The notes under the pieces: generated by a model
Seen by the model: only the letters and a program-made list of their open reading frames with translations
Told to the model about the DNA's origin: nothing
Database searches by the model: none
Translations under genes and position numbers: made by a program
Source of the DNA: Candidatus Ruania gallistercoris
Lineage (GTDB): Bacteria; Actinomycetota; Actinomycetes; Actinomycetales; Beutenbergiaceae
Assembly (NCBI GenBank): GCA_019116305.1
Contig: DXBY01000164.1
Location: 1-56,947, forward strand
Direction: 5' to 3'
DNA length: 56,947 nt
In this document: positions 9,246 to 18,964 of the stretch, in pieces
How the letters are laid out: every line of letters begins with the position of its first letter
Position numbering within the stretch: position 1 is the first letter of the stretch

Positions 9246-10763
9246 ATGCCTGACTACGTACTCGCCATCGACCAGGGCACCACGAGCTCCCGGGCGATCA
9301 TCTTCAACCACTCCGGCCAGATCGTGGAGAGCGGCCAGATCGAGCACGAGCAGATCTTCCCCAGGGCCGGCTGGGTGGAGCACGACCCGTTGGAGATCTG
9401 GCGGAACACCCGCGAGGTCGTGGGCCTGGCGCTCGCCCGCGCGAGCCTGAGCAAGTCCGACATCGCCGCCGTGGGCATCACCAATCAGCGGGAGACCACG
9501 GTGGTGTGGGACAAGGACACCGGCGAACCGGTCTACAACGCGATCGTCTGGCAGGACACCCGGACCCAGAAGATCGTCGACGAGCTGGGCGGAGAGCAGG
9601 GCGCGGACAAGTACAAGGCCACCGTCGGGCTGCCGCTGGCCACCTACTTCTCCGGTCCGAAGATCCGCTGGATCTTGGAGAACGTCGAAGGTGCGCGCGC
9701 CAAGGCCGAGGCCGGGGACCTGCTGTTCGGCAACACCGACGCCTGGGTGCTGTGGAACATGACCGGGGGAACCAACGGCGGTGTGCACGTGACCGACGTG
9801 ACGAACGCCTCCCGCACCATGCTGATGGACCTGAAGTCGCTGCAGTGGGACCCGGACATCGCCGCGGACATGGGCATCCCGATGTCGATGCTGCCGGAGA
9901 TCCGCTCCTCCTCCGAGGTCTACGGCAAGGGCCGCGAGGGCGGGATGGTCCCGGGTGTGCCGATCGCCGGGATCCTCGGCGACCAGCAGGCCGCCACCTT
10001 CGGTCAGGCCTGTTTCGAGGTCGGGATGGCCAAGAACACCTACGGCACCGGCAACTTCATGCTGATCAACACCGGTGAGGAGGCGATCCCGTCCGAGAAC
10101 GGGCTGCTCACCACCCTCGCCTACAAGCTCGGCGACCAGAAGCCGATCTACGCCCTGGAGGGCTCGATCGCGGTGACCGGGTCGCTGGTGCAGTGGCTGC
10201 GCGACAACCTGGGCCTGATCAGCGACGCTCCGCAGATCGAGGCGCTGGCCAAGACGGTGGAGGACAACGGGGGCGCCTACTTCGTGCCGGCGTTCTCCGG
10301 CCTGTTCGCCCCGTACTGGCGATCGGACGCCCGCGGCGCTCTGGTCGGCCTGACCCGGTTCGTCAACAAGGGGCACATCGCGCGCGCCACCCTGGAGGCG
10401 ACTGCCTTCCAGACTCGTGAAGTGGTGGATGCGATGAACGCCGACTCCGGGGTCGACCTCACCGAGCTGAAGGTGGATGGCGGGATGGTCGCCAACGAGC
10501 TGCTGATGCAGTTCCAGGCGGACATCCTCGGCGTGGATGTGATCCGCCCGCAGGTCGCCGAGACCACCGCGCTCGGTGCCGCCTACGCCGCGGGCATCGC
10601 CGTCGGCTTCTGGTCCGGGGAGCAGGATGTGATCGACAACTGGGCCGAGGACAAGCGCTGGACGCCGCAGCTGGACGCCGAGGAGCGCGAACGCCTGCAC
10701 CGGAACTGGAAGAAGGCCGTGACCAAGACCTTCGACTGGGTGGATGAGGACACGCCGGACTGA
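9246..10763 (+). CDS. glpK: Glycerol kinase
   Basis: Near-canonical GlpK sequence ([86 protein letters not shown]). Confidence 0.97.
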   Translation: MPDYVLAIDQGTTSSRAIIFNHSGQIVESGQIEHEQIFPRAGWVEHDPLEIWRNTREVVGLALARASLSKSDIAAVGITNQRETTVVWDKDTGEPVYNAIVWQDTRTQKIVDELGGEQGADKYKATVGLPLATYFSGPKIRWILENVEGARAKAEAGDLLFGNTDAWVLWNMTGGTNGGVHVTDVTNASRTMLMDLKSLQWDPDIAADMGIPMSMLPEIRSSSEVYGKGREGGMVPGVPIAGILGDQQAATFGQACFEVGMAKNTYGTGNFMLINTGEEAIPSENGLLTTLAYKLGDQKPIYALEGSIAVTGSLVQWLRDNLGLISDAPQIEALAKTVEDNGGAYFVPAFSGLFAPYWRSDARGALVGLTRFVNKGHIARATLEATAFQTREVVDAMNADSGVDLTELKVDGGMVANELLMQFQADILGVDVIRPQVAETTALGAAYAAGIAVGFWSGEQDVIDNWAEDKRWTPQLDAEERERLHRNWKKAVTKTFDWVDEDTPD

Positions 10764-10841
10764 GCGGGACGCCCGACCCGCACCCGAGCTGAGCGCCGCG
10801 CGCACAACCATCCGCACCACCGCCGCCCGCACAACCGCCCG

Positions 10842-10917
10842 ACGGAGGCAACTTCCCGCCTCGGAGTGAGGTTCGACCCCGCGTCAACCCACCTCCAGGT
10901 CTGGAAGTTGCCTCCGT
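10842..10917. terminator. Inverted repeat downstream of glpK (possible terminator)
   Basis: ACGGAGGCAACTTCC (10842-10856) and GGAAGTTGCCTCCGT (10903-10917): perfect 15-bp arms, 46-nt intervening segment. Confidence 0.55.
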
Positions 10918-10977
10918 TGCGGCGGGAGCGCCGAGTGGCCGGTTGCCATTGCCGGCGCGGCGGGCCAGGCTGCGGGG

Positions 10978-11868
10978 ATGCACAACGACACCGGCGGAAT
11001 CGGCGTGATCGGCCTGGGCAGGATGGGCGCCGAGATGGCGCGACACATCGCCGCCGAGCAAGGGGCCGGGGGTGTGCTGGTGCACTCCCGGCGGCGGGAG
11101 AGCGCCGCGAGCGCGGAGGCCGCCGGTGCCCGATGGGCGGCGACCCCCGCCGAGGTCGGCGCGGGCTGTGCCGTGGTCCTCACCGTGCTGCCCGACCTGC
11201 CCGAGCTGGAACAGGTGCTCTTCGGTCCCGAGGGCCTGCTCGCGGGCCTGCACACGCCCACGGTGCTGGTGATCTGCTCTACCTCCTCCCCGGCGGGGGT
11301 GCGCCACCTGGCCAACGAGCTGCACACCCACACCGACGGGCTGCTGCACTGCGTGGATGCACCCCTGAGCGGCGGTCGGGAGGGAGCGGCCGCAGCCACA
11401 CTGTCGATCTTTGCCGGCGGGGACGGGGCGGACGTCGCCCGCGCCACGCCTGCACTCGCCGCGTGCGGGCGGGTGGTGCACCTGGGCCCGCTGGGCGCCG
11501 GTCAGGTGGCGAAGGCGTGCAACCAGCTGATCGTCGCTGCCACCACGGTGGCGCTCGCCGAGAGTGCGGTACTGGCGCAGCGGTCGGGACTGGACCTGGC
11601 CGCGATGTTCGACATCCTCGGCGGCGGCTATGCGGGCAGCCGGCTGCTGGAGGTCAAGGCGGACAAGCTCACCCGCTTCGACCACAGTCCGGACAGTCCC
11701 GCCCGGTTGATGATCAAGGATCTGCAGTTCGTCCTGGACGAGGCGGAGGCGACCGAGACCCCCGACGAGCACGTCCGCCTGCTACAGGAGCTCTACCGGC
11801 AGGTGGTCGACGCCGGGATGGGTGACCTGGACTCGACCGCTGTTCAGCGATACCTGACCGAACGCTGA
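10978..11868 (+). CDS. NAD(P)-dependent oxidoreductase, 3-hydroxyisobutyrate dehydrogenase / tartronate semialdehyde reductase family
   Basis: IGVIGLGRMGAEMARHIA, DAPLSGGREGAAAATLSIFAGGD, LGPLGAGQVAKACNQLIVAATTVALAES, KDLQFVLDEAE. Confidence 0.85.
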   Translation: MHNDTGGIGVIGLGRMGAEMARHIAAEQGAGGVLVHSRRRESAASAEAAGARWAATPAEVGAGCAVVLTVLPDLPELEQVLFGPEGLLAGLHTPTVLVICSTSSPAGVRHLANELHTHTDGLLHCVDAPLSGGREGAAAATLSIFAGGDGADVARATPALAACGRVVHLGPLGAGQVAKACNQLIVAATTVALAESAVLAQRSGLDLAAMFDILGGGYAGSRLLEVKADKLTRFDHSPDSPARLMIKDLQFVLDEAEATETPDEHVRLLQELYRQVVDAGMGDLDSTAVQRYLTER

Positions 11869-12072
11869 GCCGGGTCAGCCGCCGATGCTCGGGCGGGAGC
11901 CACCGGCACCTCCGACCGCCGAGCCCATGCCGCCCGATGCCCGATGCCCGCTGCCCGTGCCGCACTTCGCCCGCCAGGTACGTGCCACACTAAGCCCGCT
12001 GGGGCGATACCGCGGAGCACTCCTGACCGTGCTACGTATCGCTTGAATGGATTCAACGCAGGAGGAGGGGCG

Positions 12073-12163
12073 GGAAACGGTTTCTAGCTGGCCGACCGCT
12101 CGAGGGCACTGCTCAGTTGACATCGCTGTCAACGAGTCACTAGTTTATTAGAAATCGGTTTCT
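12073..12163. promoter_or_regulatory. Promoter/LacI-type operator region upstream of Gfo/Idh-GH43-LacI fusion operon
   Basis: GGAAACGGTTTCT (12073-12085), TTGACA (12117-12122) within palindrome GTTGACAtcgcTGTCAAC (12116-12133), -10-like TAGTTT (12141-12146), and AGAAATCGGTTTCT (12150-12163). Confidence 0.6.
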
Positions 12164-12181
12164 CGCCATTGCTCGCCGACT

Positions 12182-13612
12182 ATGAACAGGAAGCCCATGT
12201 CTGATCGTCCTGCCCGCCGCTACGCCTTGATCGGAACCGGCGGGCGGTCGCGGATGTACATCGACGCGCTCACCTCCAGCCATGCCGACCTCGGCGAGAT
12301 CGTCGCCTTCCTGGACCCGAACGAGGCGCGGATGGCCTACTACGACCGCTACCTCGCCGAGCGGGACCGCACCGCACCGCCGCACTTCGGGCCGGAGTCC
12401 TTCGAGCAGATGCTCAGCTCCACCCGCCCGGACGTGCTGATCGTCACCAGCAAGGACTCCACCCACGCCGATCACATCGTGGCCGGCCTGGACCACGGAC
12501 TCGACGTGATCACCGAGAAGCCGATGACCATCGACGTGCCCAGCCTGGAACGGATCGTCCGCGCCGCGCAGGCCTCCACCGGCACCCTGACCGTCACCTT
12601 CAACTACCGGTACTCCCCGCGGAACTCGGAGGTTCGCCGGCTGATCGCCGAGGGCGCGATCGGCACGGTCACCTCGGTCCATTTCGAGTGGTGCCTGGAC
12701 ACGGTGCACGGCGCCGACTACTTCCGCCGCTGGCACCGGGAGAAGGACAGCTCCGGCGGCCTCGCCGTGCACAAGTCCACCCACCACTTCGATCTGGTGA
12801 ACTGGTGGCTGGACGATGTCCCGGCCACGGTGTTCGCTCTCGGCGGGCTGCGCTTCTACGGGGCGGAGAACGCCACCGCCCGCGGCCTGCCGCCGCGCCC
12901 GGCGCTGGGCCGGGACCTCGTCGCCGCCGGGGACCCGTTCGCCCTGGACCTGGCCGCCGATCCGCAGCTGAAGGGACTGTTCCTGGACGCCGAGCACGTG
13001 GACGGCTACCACCGGGACCAGGACGTCTTCGGCTCGGGTATCACGATCGAGGACAACCTCTCGGTCACCGTGGGCTACCAGGGCGGGGCCGCGATGTCCT
13101 ACTCGCTGAACGCGCACTCCCCCTGGGAGGGCTACCGGGTGGCGTTCAACGGCACCGAGGGCCGGTTGGAGCTGGACGTGGTCGAACGCGGAGCGGTCAG
13201 TAGCGAACGCACCACCAGCGGCCTGGGCGCCGGCGGCAAGGACCGGCCCGTGCTCGACCCCAGCGCCACCGAGGCCGAGCGCACCGGGCAACAGCTGCGA
13301 CCGCACGGTTCCCGGCTGATCCTGCAGCGGTTGTGGTCCCAGCCGGAGGAGGTGGAGATCCCCGAGGGTGCCGGCTCGCACGGCGGTGGGGACGTGATGC
13401 TCCTCGATGACGTCTTCCGTGGCCCCGCTCCGGACCCGCTGGGCCGCCAGGCCGGCTACCGCGACGGCGTCCGGTCGGTGTTGATCGGCGCCGCCGTCAA
13501 CGATTCGCTCGCCTCCGCCCGCGCGGTACACCTGGCCGACTACGGCGATCTGCTGCACGCCGCGGTGCTCGAGGCTGAGCCCACCGATTCACCAGCCGGC
13601 ACCGGCAGGTGA
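12182..13612 (+). CDS. Gfo/Idh/MocA family oxidoreductase
   Basis: N-terminal Rossmann region (RYALIGTGGRSRMYIDAL), DVITEKPMTIDVPSLERIV, VTFNYRYSPRNSEVRRLI, GGLAVHKSTHHFDLVNWWL. Confidence 0.88.
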   Translation: MNRKPMSDRPARRYALIGTGGRSRMYIDALTSSHADLGEIVAFLDPNEARMAYYDRYLAERDRTAPPHFGPESFEQMLSSTRPDVLIVTSKDSTHADHIVAGLDHGLDVITEKPMTIDVPSLERIVRAAQASTGTLTVTFNYRYSPRNSEVRRLIAEGAIGTVTSVHFEWCLDTVHGADYFRRWHREKDSSGGLAVHKSTHHFDLVNWWLDDVPATVFALGGLRFYGAENATARGLPPRPALGRDLVAAGDPFALDLAADPQLKGLFLDAEHVDGYHRDQDVFGSGITIEDNLSVTVGYQGGAAMSYSLNAHSPWEGYRVAFNGTEGRLELDVVERGAVSSERTTSGLGAGGKDRPVLDPSATEAERTGQQLRPHGSRLILQRLWSQPEEVEIPEGAGSHGGGDVMLLDDVFRGPAPDPLGRQAGYRDGVRSVLIGAAVNDSLASARAVHLADYGDLLHAAVLEAEPTDSPAGTGR

Positions 13613-13639
13613 GCAGCAGCCCACCCGAAAGACCATGCG

Positions 13640-15205
13640 ATGGCGCACCTTCCTCCCCCAATCCGCACCCCCCGCCCAGGCCGGTACCGCAACCCGGTGC
13701 TGGACGAAGACTGGCCCGACCCGGATGTGATCGCCTTCGGCGACGAGTACCTGATGGTCGCCTCCAGCTTCAACCGGGCCCCGGGGCTGCCGGTGCTCCG
13801 CTCAGCGGACCTGGTGGCCTGGCAGATCGCCGGCCACGCGCTGGCGGCGGTGCCACCCGCTGATCACTTCGCCCTGCCCCGGCACGGTGGCGGCGTGTGG
13901 GCCCCCTCGATCCGCGCCCGCGACGGTGTGCTGTACATCGTCTGGCCCGACCCGGACCACGGCCTGTACGTCTCCACCGCCACGGACCCGGCCGGTCCGT
14001 GGACGCCGCCGCACCTGCTGCTGGCCGGGCAGGGGCTGATCGACCCGTGCCCGCTGTGGGACACCGACGGCCGCACCTACCTGGTGCACGGCTGGGCGGG
14101 GAGCCGGTCCGGGATGAAGAACCTGCTCACCGCCTACGAGGTCAGCCCGGACCTGCGGTCGGTCATCGCGCCAGGGCGCACGATCATCGACGGCGCAGCG
14201 TTACCGGGCTATCGCACGCTCGAGGGGCCCAAGTGGTACCGGCGGGACGGTTGGTACTGGATCTTCGCTCCGGCGGGAGGTGTGGCGACCGGATGGCAGG
14301 CCGCGTTCCGGTCCCGCTCGGTGTACGGGCCGTACGAAGGTCGCACCGTGCTCACCCAGGGTGACTCCCCGGTGAACGGCCCGCACCAGGGCGCCTGGGT
14401 CACCGACCCCGGCGGGGCCGACTGGTTCGTGCACTTCCAGGATCGCGGCGCCTACGGCCGGGTCACCCACCTGCAACCGATGCACTGGGACGGCGAGGGC
14501 TGGCCGGTCCTGGGCGAGGGCGGAGAACCGGTGCTGGAGCACGCCGCCCCGGTGACCAGCACCCGCCAGGAGATGCGCGCCGTCGACGGCAGTGACGACT
14601 TCACCGGGCCGCTGAACCCGAAGTGGCACTGGCAGGCCAACCCCGATCCGGACTGGTACGCCCGCACCGACCGGCAGCTGGTGCTGGCTGCGGTGGGGAA
14701 CGACCTGGGTGATCTGCGCCAGCTGCCGCAGGTGCTCAGCCAGCAGCTCCCCGGTCTGGCGTGCACCTACCGGACCAGCCTGACCCTCGATGCGGGCGCC
14801 GGCCCGGCCCGCGCCGGGCTGGTGCTGCTCGGCCAGGAGTACGTCTGGATCGGGGTGGAGGCCGGCGACGGCGGGACTCACCTGGTCTGCCGACGTTCCG
14901 GTCGGGACGACAGCGCCGATCAGCGCCGGGTGGAGGTGACGCTCATCACCCGGCCGGTGCCGGCCGGTGCCACCGTGCAGCTCCGGCTGGAGAGTGACGG
15001 CGCCGGTCGCGTGCGGCTGGCCTGGGCCACCGGCGCTGAGGACTGGCACGTGGTGCCGCAGGACTTCACCCCGGTCGCCGGTCACTGGATCGGCGCCGAG
15101 GTGGGTCTGTTCGCCGCGGCACCACCCGGCACCGGGAACGGCCCGCCCGCGCGGTACGGTGCCTTCGAGATGACCAGCACCGAGTCGGTCAGGGTGGAGG
15201 GATGA
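13640..15205 (+). CDS. Glycoside hydrolase family 43 protein with C-terminal beta-sandwich domain
   Basis: GRYRNPVLDEDWPDPDVIAFGDEYLMVASSF, GGVWAPSIRARDGVLYIVWPDPD, LIDPCPLWDTDGRTYLVHGWAGSRSG, TLEGPKWYRRDGWYWIFAPAGG, NGPHQGAWVTDPGG are GH43 five-blade propeller motifs; no signal peptide. Confidence 0.87.
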   Translation: MAHLPPPIRTPRPGRYRNPVLDEDWPDPDVIAFGDEYLMVASSFNRAPGLPVLRSADLVAWQIAGHALAAVPPADHFALPRHGGGVWAPSIRARDGVLYIVWPDPDHGLYVSTATDPAGPWTPPHLLLAGQGLIDPCPLWDTDGRTYLVHGWAGSRSGMKNLLTAYEVSPDLRSVIAPGRTIIDGAALPGYRTLEGPKWYRRDGWYWIFAPAGGVATGWQAAFRSRSVYGPYEGRTVLTQGDSPVNGPHQGAWVTDPGGADWFVHFQDRGAYGRVTHLQPMHWDGEGWPVLGEGGEPVLEHAAPVTSTRQEMRAVDGSDDFTGPLNPKWHWQANPDPDWYARTDRQLVLAAVGNDLGDLRQLPQVLSQQLPGLACTYRTSLTLDAGAGPARAGLVLLGQEYVWIGVEAGDGGTHLVCRRSGRDDSADQRRVEVTLITRPVPAGATVQLRLESDGAGRVRLAWATGAEDWHVVPQDFTPVAGHWIGAEVGLFAAAPPGTGNGPPARYGAFEMTSTESVRVEG

Positions 15206-17094
15206 TGAGCACCACCGGCGTGGCCACCATCGCCGAGGTGGCGCATGCGGCCGGGGTCTCCCGCGCCACCGTCTCCCGGGTGATGAACGGGCGCTCCACC
15301 GTGGACCCGGAGATGGCTGCCCGGGTACGCAAGGCCGCCCGGGAGCTGAACTACTCCCCCAGCACTGTCGCCCGCAGCCTGTCCCTGGGCCGCACCCAGA
15401 CCGTGGCGCTGCTCGTCCCGGACCTGGGCAACCCGATGTTCCAGCAGGTGCTGCGCGGGGCGAACCAGGCCGCCACCCGCGCCGGCTACCGCATCCTGGT
15501 GGCGGACAGCATCGAGGAACCCGAACGCGAGGCCGAGCTGGCCATCGAGGCCCGCCGGCGGTGCGATGCATTGATCCTGTGCTCCCCGCGGATGCCGGAA
15601 GCACAGCTGAGCGAGGTGCTGACCGCTACCTCCCCGGTGGTGCTGGTCAACCGGGAGCCGCACGGCAACGATGTGCCCGCACTGGCGGTGGACTATGCCG
15701 GCGGCATCCGCACTCTCGCCGAGCACCTGATCGGTCTGGGCCACCAGCGGTTCATCTACCTGGCCGGACCGGAGACGTCCGCCTCGAACACTGCCAGGCT
15801 GGAGGGGCTGGCCCTGCTGCAGGCGGCCCACCCGGAGATCAGCATCCAGCACAGTCCCTGTGGCTCGATGATCGAGGACGGGTACGCCGCCTTGGAGGCG
15901 GTGCTGAACTCCCAGGCGACGGCGGTCCTCGCCTTCAACGACCTGGTCGCCTTCGGGCTGCTCGGCAAGCTGAACGAGACCGGGGTGGGCGTCCCGCGCG
16001 GGATCTCGGTGGCCGGGTTCGACGACATCGCCTTCGCCAAGTACGCCACCCCGTCCCTGACCACGATGTCGGTACCGCAGATGGACCTGGGCCGCCATGC
16101 CTGGGAGCAACTGCACCAGCTGCTGGTCGGTGAGGCGGAGAGCACGTCGCTGTTCTTCCGGCCGCGACTGATCGAACGGGTCAGCACCGGCCCGGCCCCG
16201 GTGCTGCCGACCACGGCACCGGCCGCACCCGAGCGCGGCAGCCTGCCGCTGTGGTCCCGCGACGACGATGCCGGTGTGCTCCGCGCCGGCGGGTCCGCAC
16301 TCGCCCGCTACGAGCGCCACCCGGCGATGCCGGACGTGCACGCACCGCGGCCGTACCTGCACCCGGTGCACACCTGGAACGGCGCCCCGCTCACCGAGAT
16401 CTCACCGCTGGACCACCGGCACCAGTACGGGGTCTCGTTCGCCGTGGCGCAGGTGAACGGCTCCTCGTTCTGGGGTGGACGCACCTACGTGCGCGATGCC
16501 GGACCCACCCTGCTGCAGATCCACGGCACCCAGGTCAGCCACGACATGACCCTGGTGGGCCCCGCCCTGACCGAACAGCTCACCTGGTACGGGCACGACG
16601 GCGCCGAGCTGCTCACCGAACGGCGCCGTCTGGTCGCCCGGACACTGCCCGACCAGAACGGCTGGGAGCTGACCTGGCAGTCCTTGCTGCACGCCGGCAC
16701 CGGAGAGGTGACGATCGACTCCCCGGCCACCCAGGGCCGGACCGGCGCCGGTTACGGCGGGATCTTCTGGCGCTTCCCGGATGACGGTGAAGCAGCGATC
16801 ACCTGCGCTGACGGCACCGGCGAGGAGGTCGCCAACGGCTCCACCTCACCGTGGCTGCTGCTCTCCCGGGCCGGTGAGCGGCCGTGGACGGCGCTGCTGC
16901 TGCAGGAGGGTGAGGTGCGCCCGTGGTTCGTGCGCTCCACCGACTATCTCGGCGCCGGGCCGGCGCTGGCCTGGTCGCAGTCACTGCACATCCCGGCCGG
17001 GGACACTCTGGAGGTGGGGCTGCGGGCGGTGCTGCTCGACGGCGTCGTGGCAGCGGATCAGATCGCGGATCTGATCGAGTCGACCACCGAGTAG
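15202..17094 (+). CDS. LacI-family transcriptional regulator fused to C-terminal PmoA-like (DUF6807/PF14100-type) domain
   Basis: LacI HTH (TIAEVAHAAGVSRATVSRVMNGRSTVDPE...LNYSPSTVARSL) and periplasmic-binding-like core to about residue 340; then RPYLHPVHTWNGAPLTEISPLDHRHQYGVSFAVAQVNGSSFWGGRTYV...GYGGIFWRF...WTALLLQEG resembling PmoA/DUF6807 proteins. 630 aa in a single frame. Confidence 0.82.
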   Translation: MMSTTGVATIAEVAHAAGVSRATVSRVMNGRSTVDPEMAARVRKAARELNYSPSTVARSLSLGRTQTVALLVPDLGNPMFQQVLRGANQAATRAGYRILVADSIEEPEREAELAIEARRRCDALILCSPRMPEAQLSEVLTATSPVVLVNREPHGNDVPALAVDYAGGIRTLAEHLIGLGHQRFIYLAGPETSASNTARLEGLALLQAAHPEISIQHSPCGSMIEDGYAALEAVLNSQATAVLAFNDLVAFGLLGKLNETGVGVPRGISVAGFDDIAFAKYATPSLTTMSVPQMDLGRHAWEQLHQLLVGEAESTSLFFRPRLIERVSTGPAPVLPTTAPAAPERGSLPLWSRDDDAGVLRAGGSALARYERHPAMPDVHAPRPYLHPVHTWNGAPLTEISPLDHRHQYGVSFAVAQVNGSSFWGGRTYVRDAGPTLLQIHGTQVSHDMTLVGPALTEQLTWYGHDGAELLTERRRLVARTLPDQNGWELTWQSLLHAGTGEVTIDSPATQGRTGAGYGGIFWRFPDDGEAAITCADGTGEEVANGSTSPWLLLSRAGERPWTALLLQEGEVRPWFVRSTDYLGAGPALAWSQSLHIPAGDTLEVGLRAVLLDGVVAADQIADLIESTTE

Positions 17095-17106
17095 GCTGAG
17101 CGCCCG

Positions 17107-18036
17107 ATGACGGCTGTGCTGACCGCGCTGGGCACGATGACGCTCATCGCAGTGGCCGGCTGGCTGTTGGCGACCACGAGGGTGCTCGGCCCGGAGGCGC
17201 CCAAGGTGCTCGCCCGGGTGGTGTTCACCCTGTCCACGCCCAGCCTGCTGGTCACCACGATCGGCTCCGCCCACCTGGACCTGCTGCTCACCCCGGCGGC
17301 GGTGAGCACCTGGGTGAGCACGCTGGTGGTGGCGGGGATCGCGATCGCGGTGTTCGCACTGCTGCGCGCCGACCGGCCCACTGCCACCATCGGCACCCTC
17401 TCGGCCAGCTACCTGAACGCGGGCAACCTGGGCATCCCGGTGGCGGTGTACGTGCTCGGCGATGCGCTCGCGGTGGTGCCCACCATGCTGCTGCAGCTGC
17501 TGTTGCTCGCCCCGGTGGCCTTCGCCGTGGGGGACGCCCGCCCCGGGCGCCGGCGGGGTGACGCGGTGCTGCGCGCGCTGCGCAGCCCGCTGACCATCGC
17601 CGCACTGCTCGGCCTGCTGCTCGCCCTGACCGGATGGCAGCTGCCGGTGGTGCTCGACCAGCCGCTGCACGCCCTGGCCGCCACCGCCGCGCCGTTGGCC
17701 CTGCTCACCCTGGGGATGTCGCTGGTGCGCTCCGCCCCGGCCCCGGGGATGCCGCGACCGTCGGTGGACCGCCGACACTGGTACGGCGTACTGACCGCCA
17801 CTGTGCTGCGTACGCTGGTGCACCCGGCCCTGGCCTATCTGGTGGCAGAACTGCTGGGCGTGCCAGCAGAGGCGAGGTTCGCCGTCGTGCTGATGGCTGC
17901 GCTCCCGACTGCCCAGAACGTGCTGGTCTATGCGATGCAGTTCGACGCCGGCCAACGCCTGGCCCGGGACACCCAGGTGATCACCACGTTCGCCTCCCTG
18001 CCGCTGATGGTGGCCGTCGTGGCGCTGCTGCACTGA
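17107..18036 (+). CDS. AEC (auxin efflux carrier) family transporter
   Basis: About 10 hydrophobic segments; LARVVFTLSTPSLLVTTI, YLNAGNLGIPVAVYVLGD, PLHALAATAAPLALLTLGMSL, LPTAQNVLVYAMQF. Confidence 0.85.
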   Translation: MTAVLTALGTMTLIAVAGWLLATTRVLGPEAPKVLARVVFTLSTPSLLVTTIGSAHLDLLLTPAAVSTWVSTLVVAGIAIAVFALLRADRPTATIGTLSASYLNAGNLGIPVAVYVLGDALAVVPTMLLQLLLLAPVAFAVGDARPGRRRGDAVLRALRSPLTIAALLGLLLALTGWQLPVVLDQPLHALAATAAPLALLTLGMSLVRSAPAPGMPRPSVDRRHWYGVLTATVLRTLVHPALAYLVAELLGVPAEARFAVVLMAALPTAQNVLVYAMQFDAGQRLARDTQVITTFASLPLMVAVVALLH

Positions 18037-18037
18037 C

Positions 18038-18964
18038 TCAGCCCTTCACCGAGCCGATCAGCGCACCCTTGACGAAGTAGCGCTGGATGAACGGGTAGAC
18101 GATCAGCATCGGCAGGGTGGCCACCGCGATCACCGCCATCTTCACCGATTGCGCCGGCGGGACCACCTCCACCACGGAGGCGTCCGCGTTCAGTCCGCTG
18201 GCCACGATCACGATCTGGCGCAGCAGCACCTGGATCGGCCAGAGTGTGGAGTCGTTGATGAACAGGATCGCCCACATGTAGGTGTTCCAGTACGCGACCG
18301 CGTAGAACAGCCCGATCGTGGCGATCGAGGCGACCGAGAGCGGGAGCACGATCCGGAGGAAGACCCCCAGCTCGGAGCAGCCGTCGATCCGGGCGGACTC
18401 CTCCAGGCTGTCCGGGATGCCCTGGAAGAAGCTGCGCATGATCACGAAGTTGAACGCGTTCACCGTGAACGGCAGGATCAGCGACCAGATCGAGTCCAGC
18501 AGGCCGAGCCCGTTGACCACGATGAACAGCGGGATCATGCCGCCGCTGAACAACATGGTGAAGACCACCAGGAAGTTGATCACCCGGCGCCCGCGCAGGT
18601 AGCGCTTGCCCAGCGCATAGGCCATCAGAGAGGTAACCAGCAGGCTGAGGAACGTGCCGACCACGGTGACGAACATCGACACCCCCATCGCCCGGAAGAT
18701 GGTGGGGGTGGAGAGCACGTACCGGTAGGCGTCCAGGGTGAACTCCCGCGGGATGATCACGAACGCCCGGGTGGCCAGCTCGCCCGGGTTGGCCAGCGAG
18801 CTGCCGATCACATGCAGGAACGGCAGCAGGCAGATCAGCGCGAAGCCGGTCAGCACCACACCGTTGACCAGCTGGAACACGCGACGCCCGGCAGTGGGCT
18901 TGCGCAGCCGGTCCGGCCGGTAGGTCAACTTCTTCGCAGTGCTGGTTGCGGGGCTGGCAGTCAT
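18038..18964 (-). CDS. Carbohydrate ABC transporter permease (YtcP/LplC-like, MalG-type)
   Basis: VLTGFALICLLPFLHVIGSSLANP..., EESARIDGCSELGVFLRIVLPLSVASIATIGLFYAVAYWNTY (EAA loop), YPFIQRYFVKGALIGSVKG C-term. Confidence 0.9.
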   Translation of the reverse strand: MTASPATSTAKKLTYRPDRLRKPTAGRRVFQLVNGVVLTGFALICLLPFLHVIGSSLANPGELATRAFVIIPREFTLDAYRYVLSTPTIFRAMGVSMFVTVVGTFLSLLVTSLMAYALGKRYLRGRRVINFLVVFTMLFSGGMIPLFIVVNGLGLLDSIWSLILPFTVNAFNFVIMRSFFQGIPDSLEESARIDGCSELGVFLRIVLPLSVASIATIGLFYAVAYWNTYMWAILFINDSTLWPIQVLLRQIVIVASGLNADASVVEVVPPAQSVKMAVIAVATLPMLIVYPFIQRYFVKGALIGSVKG

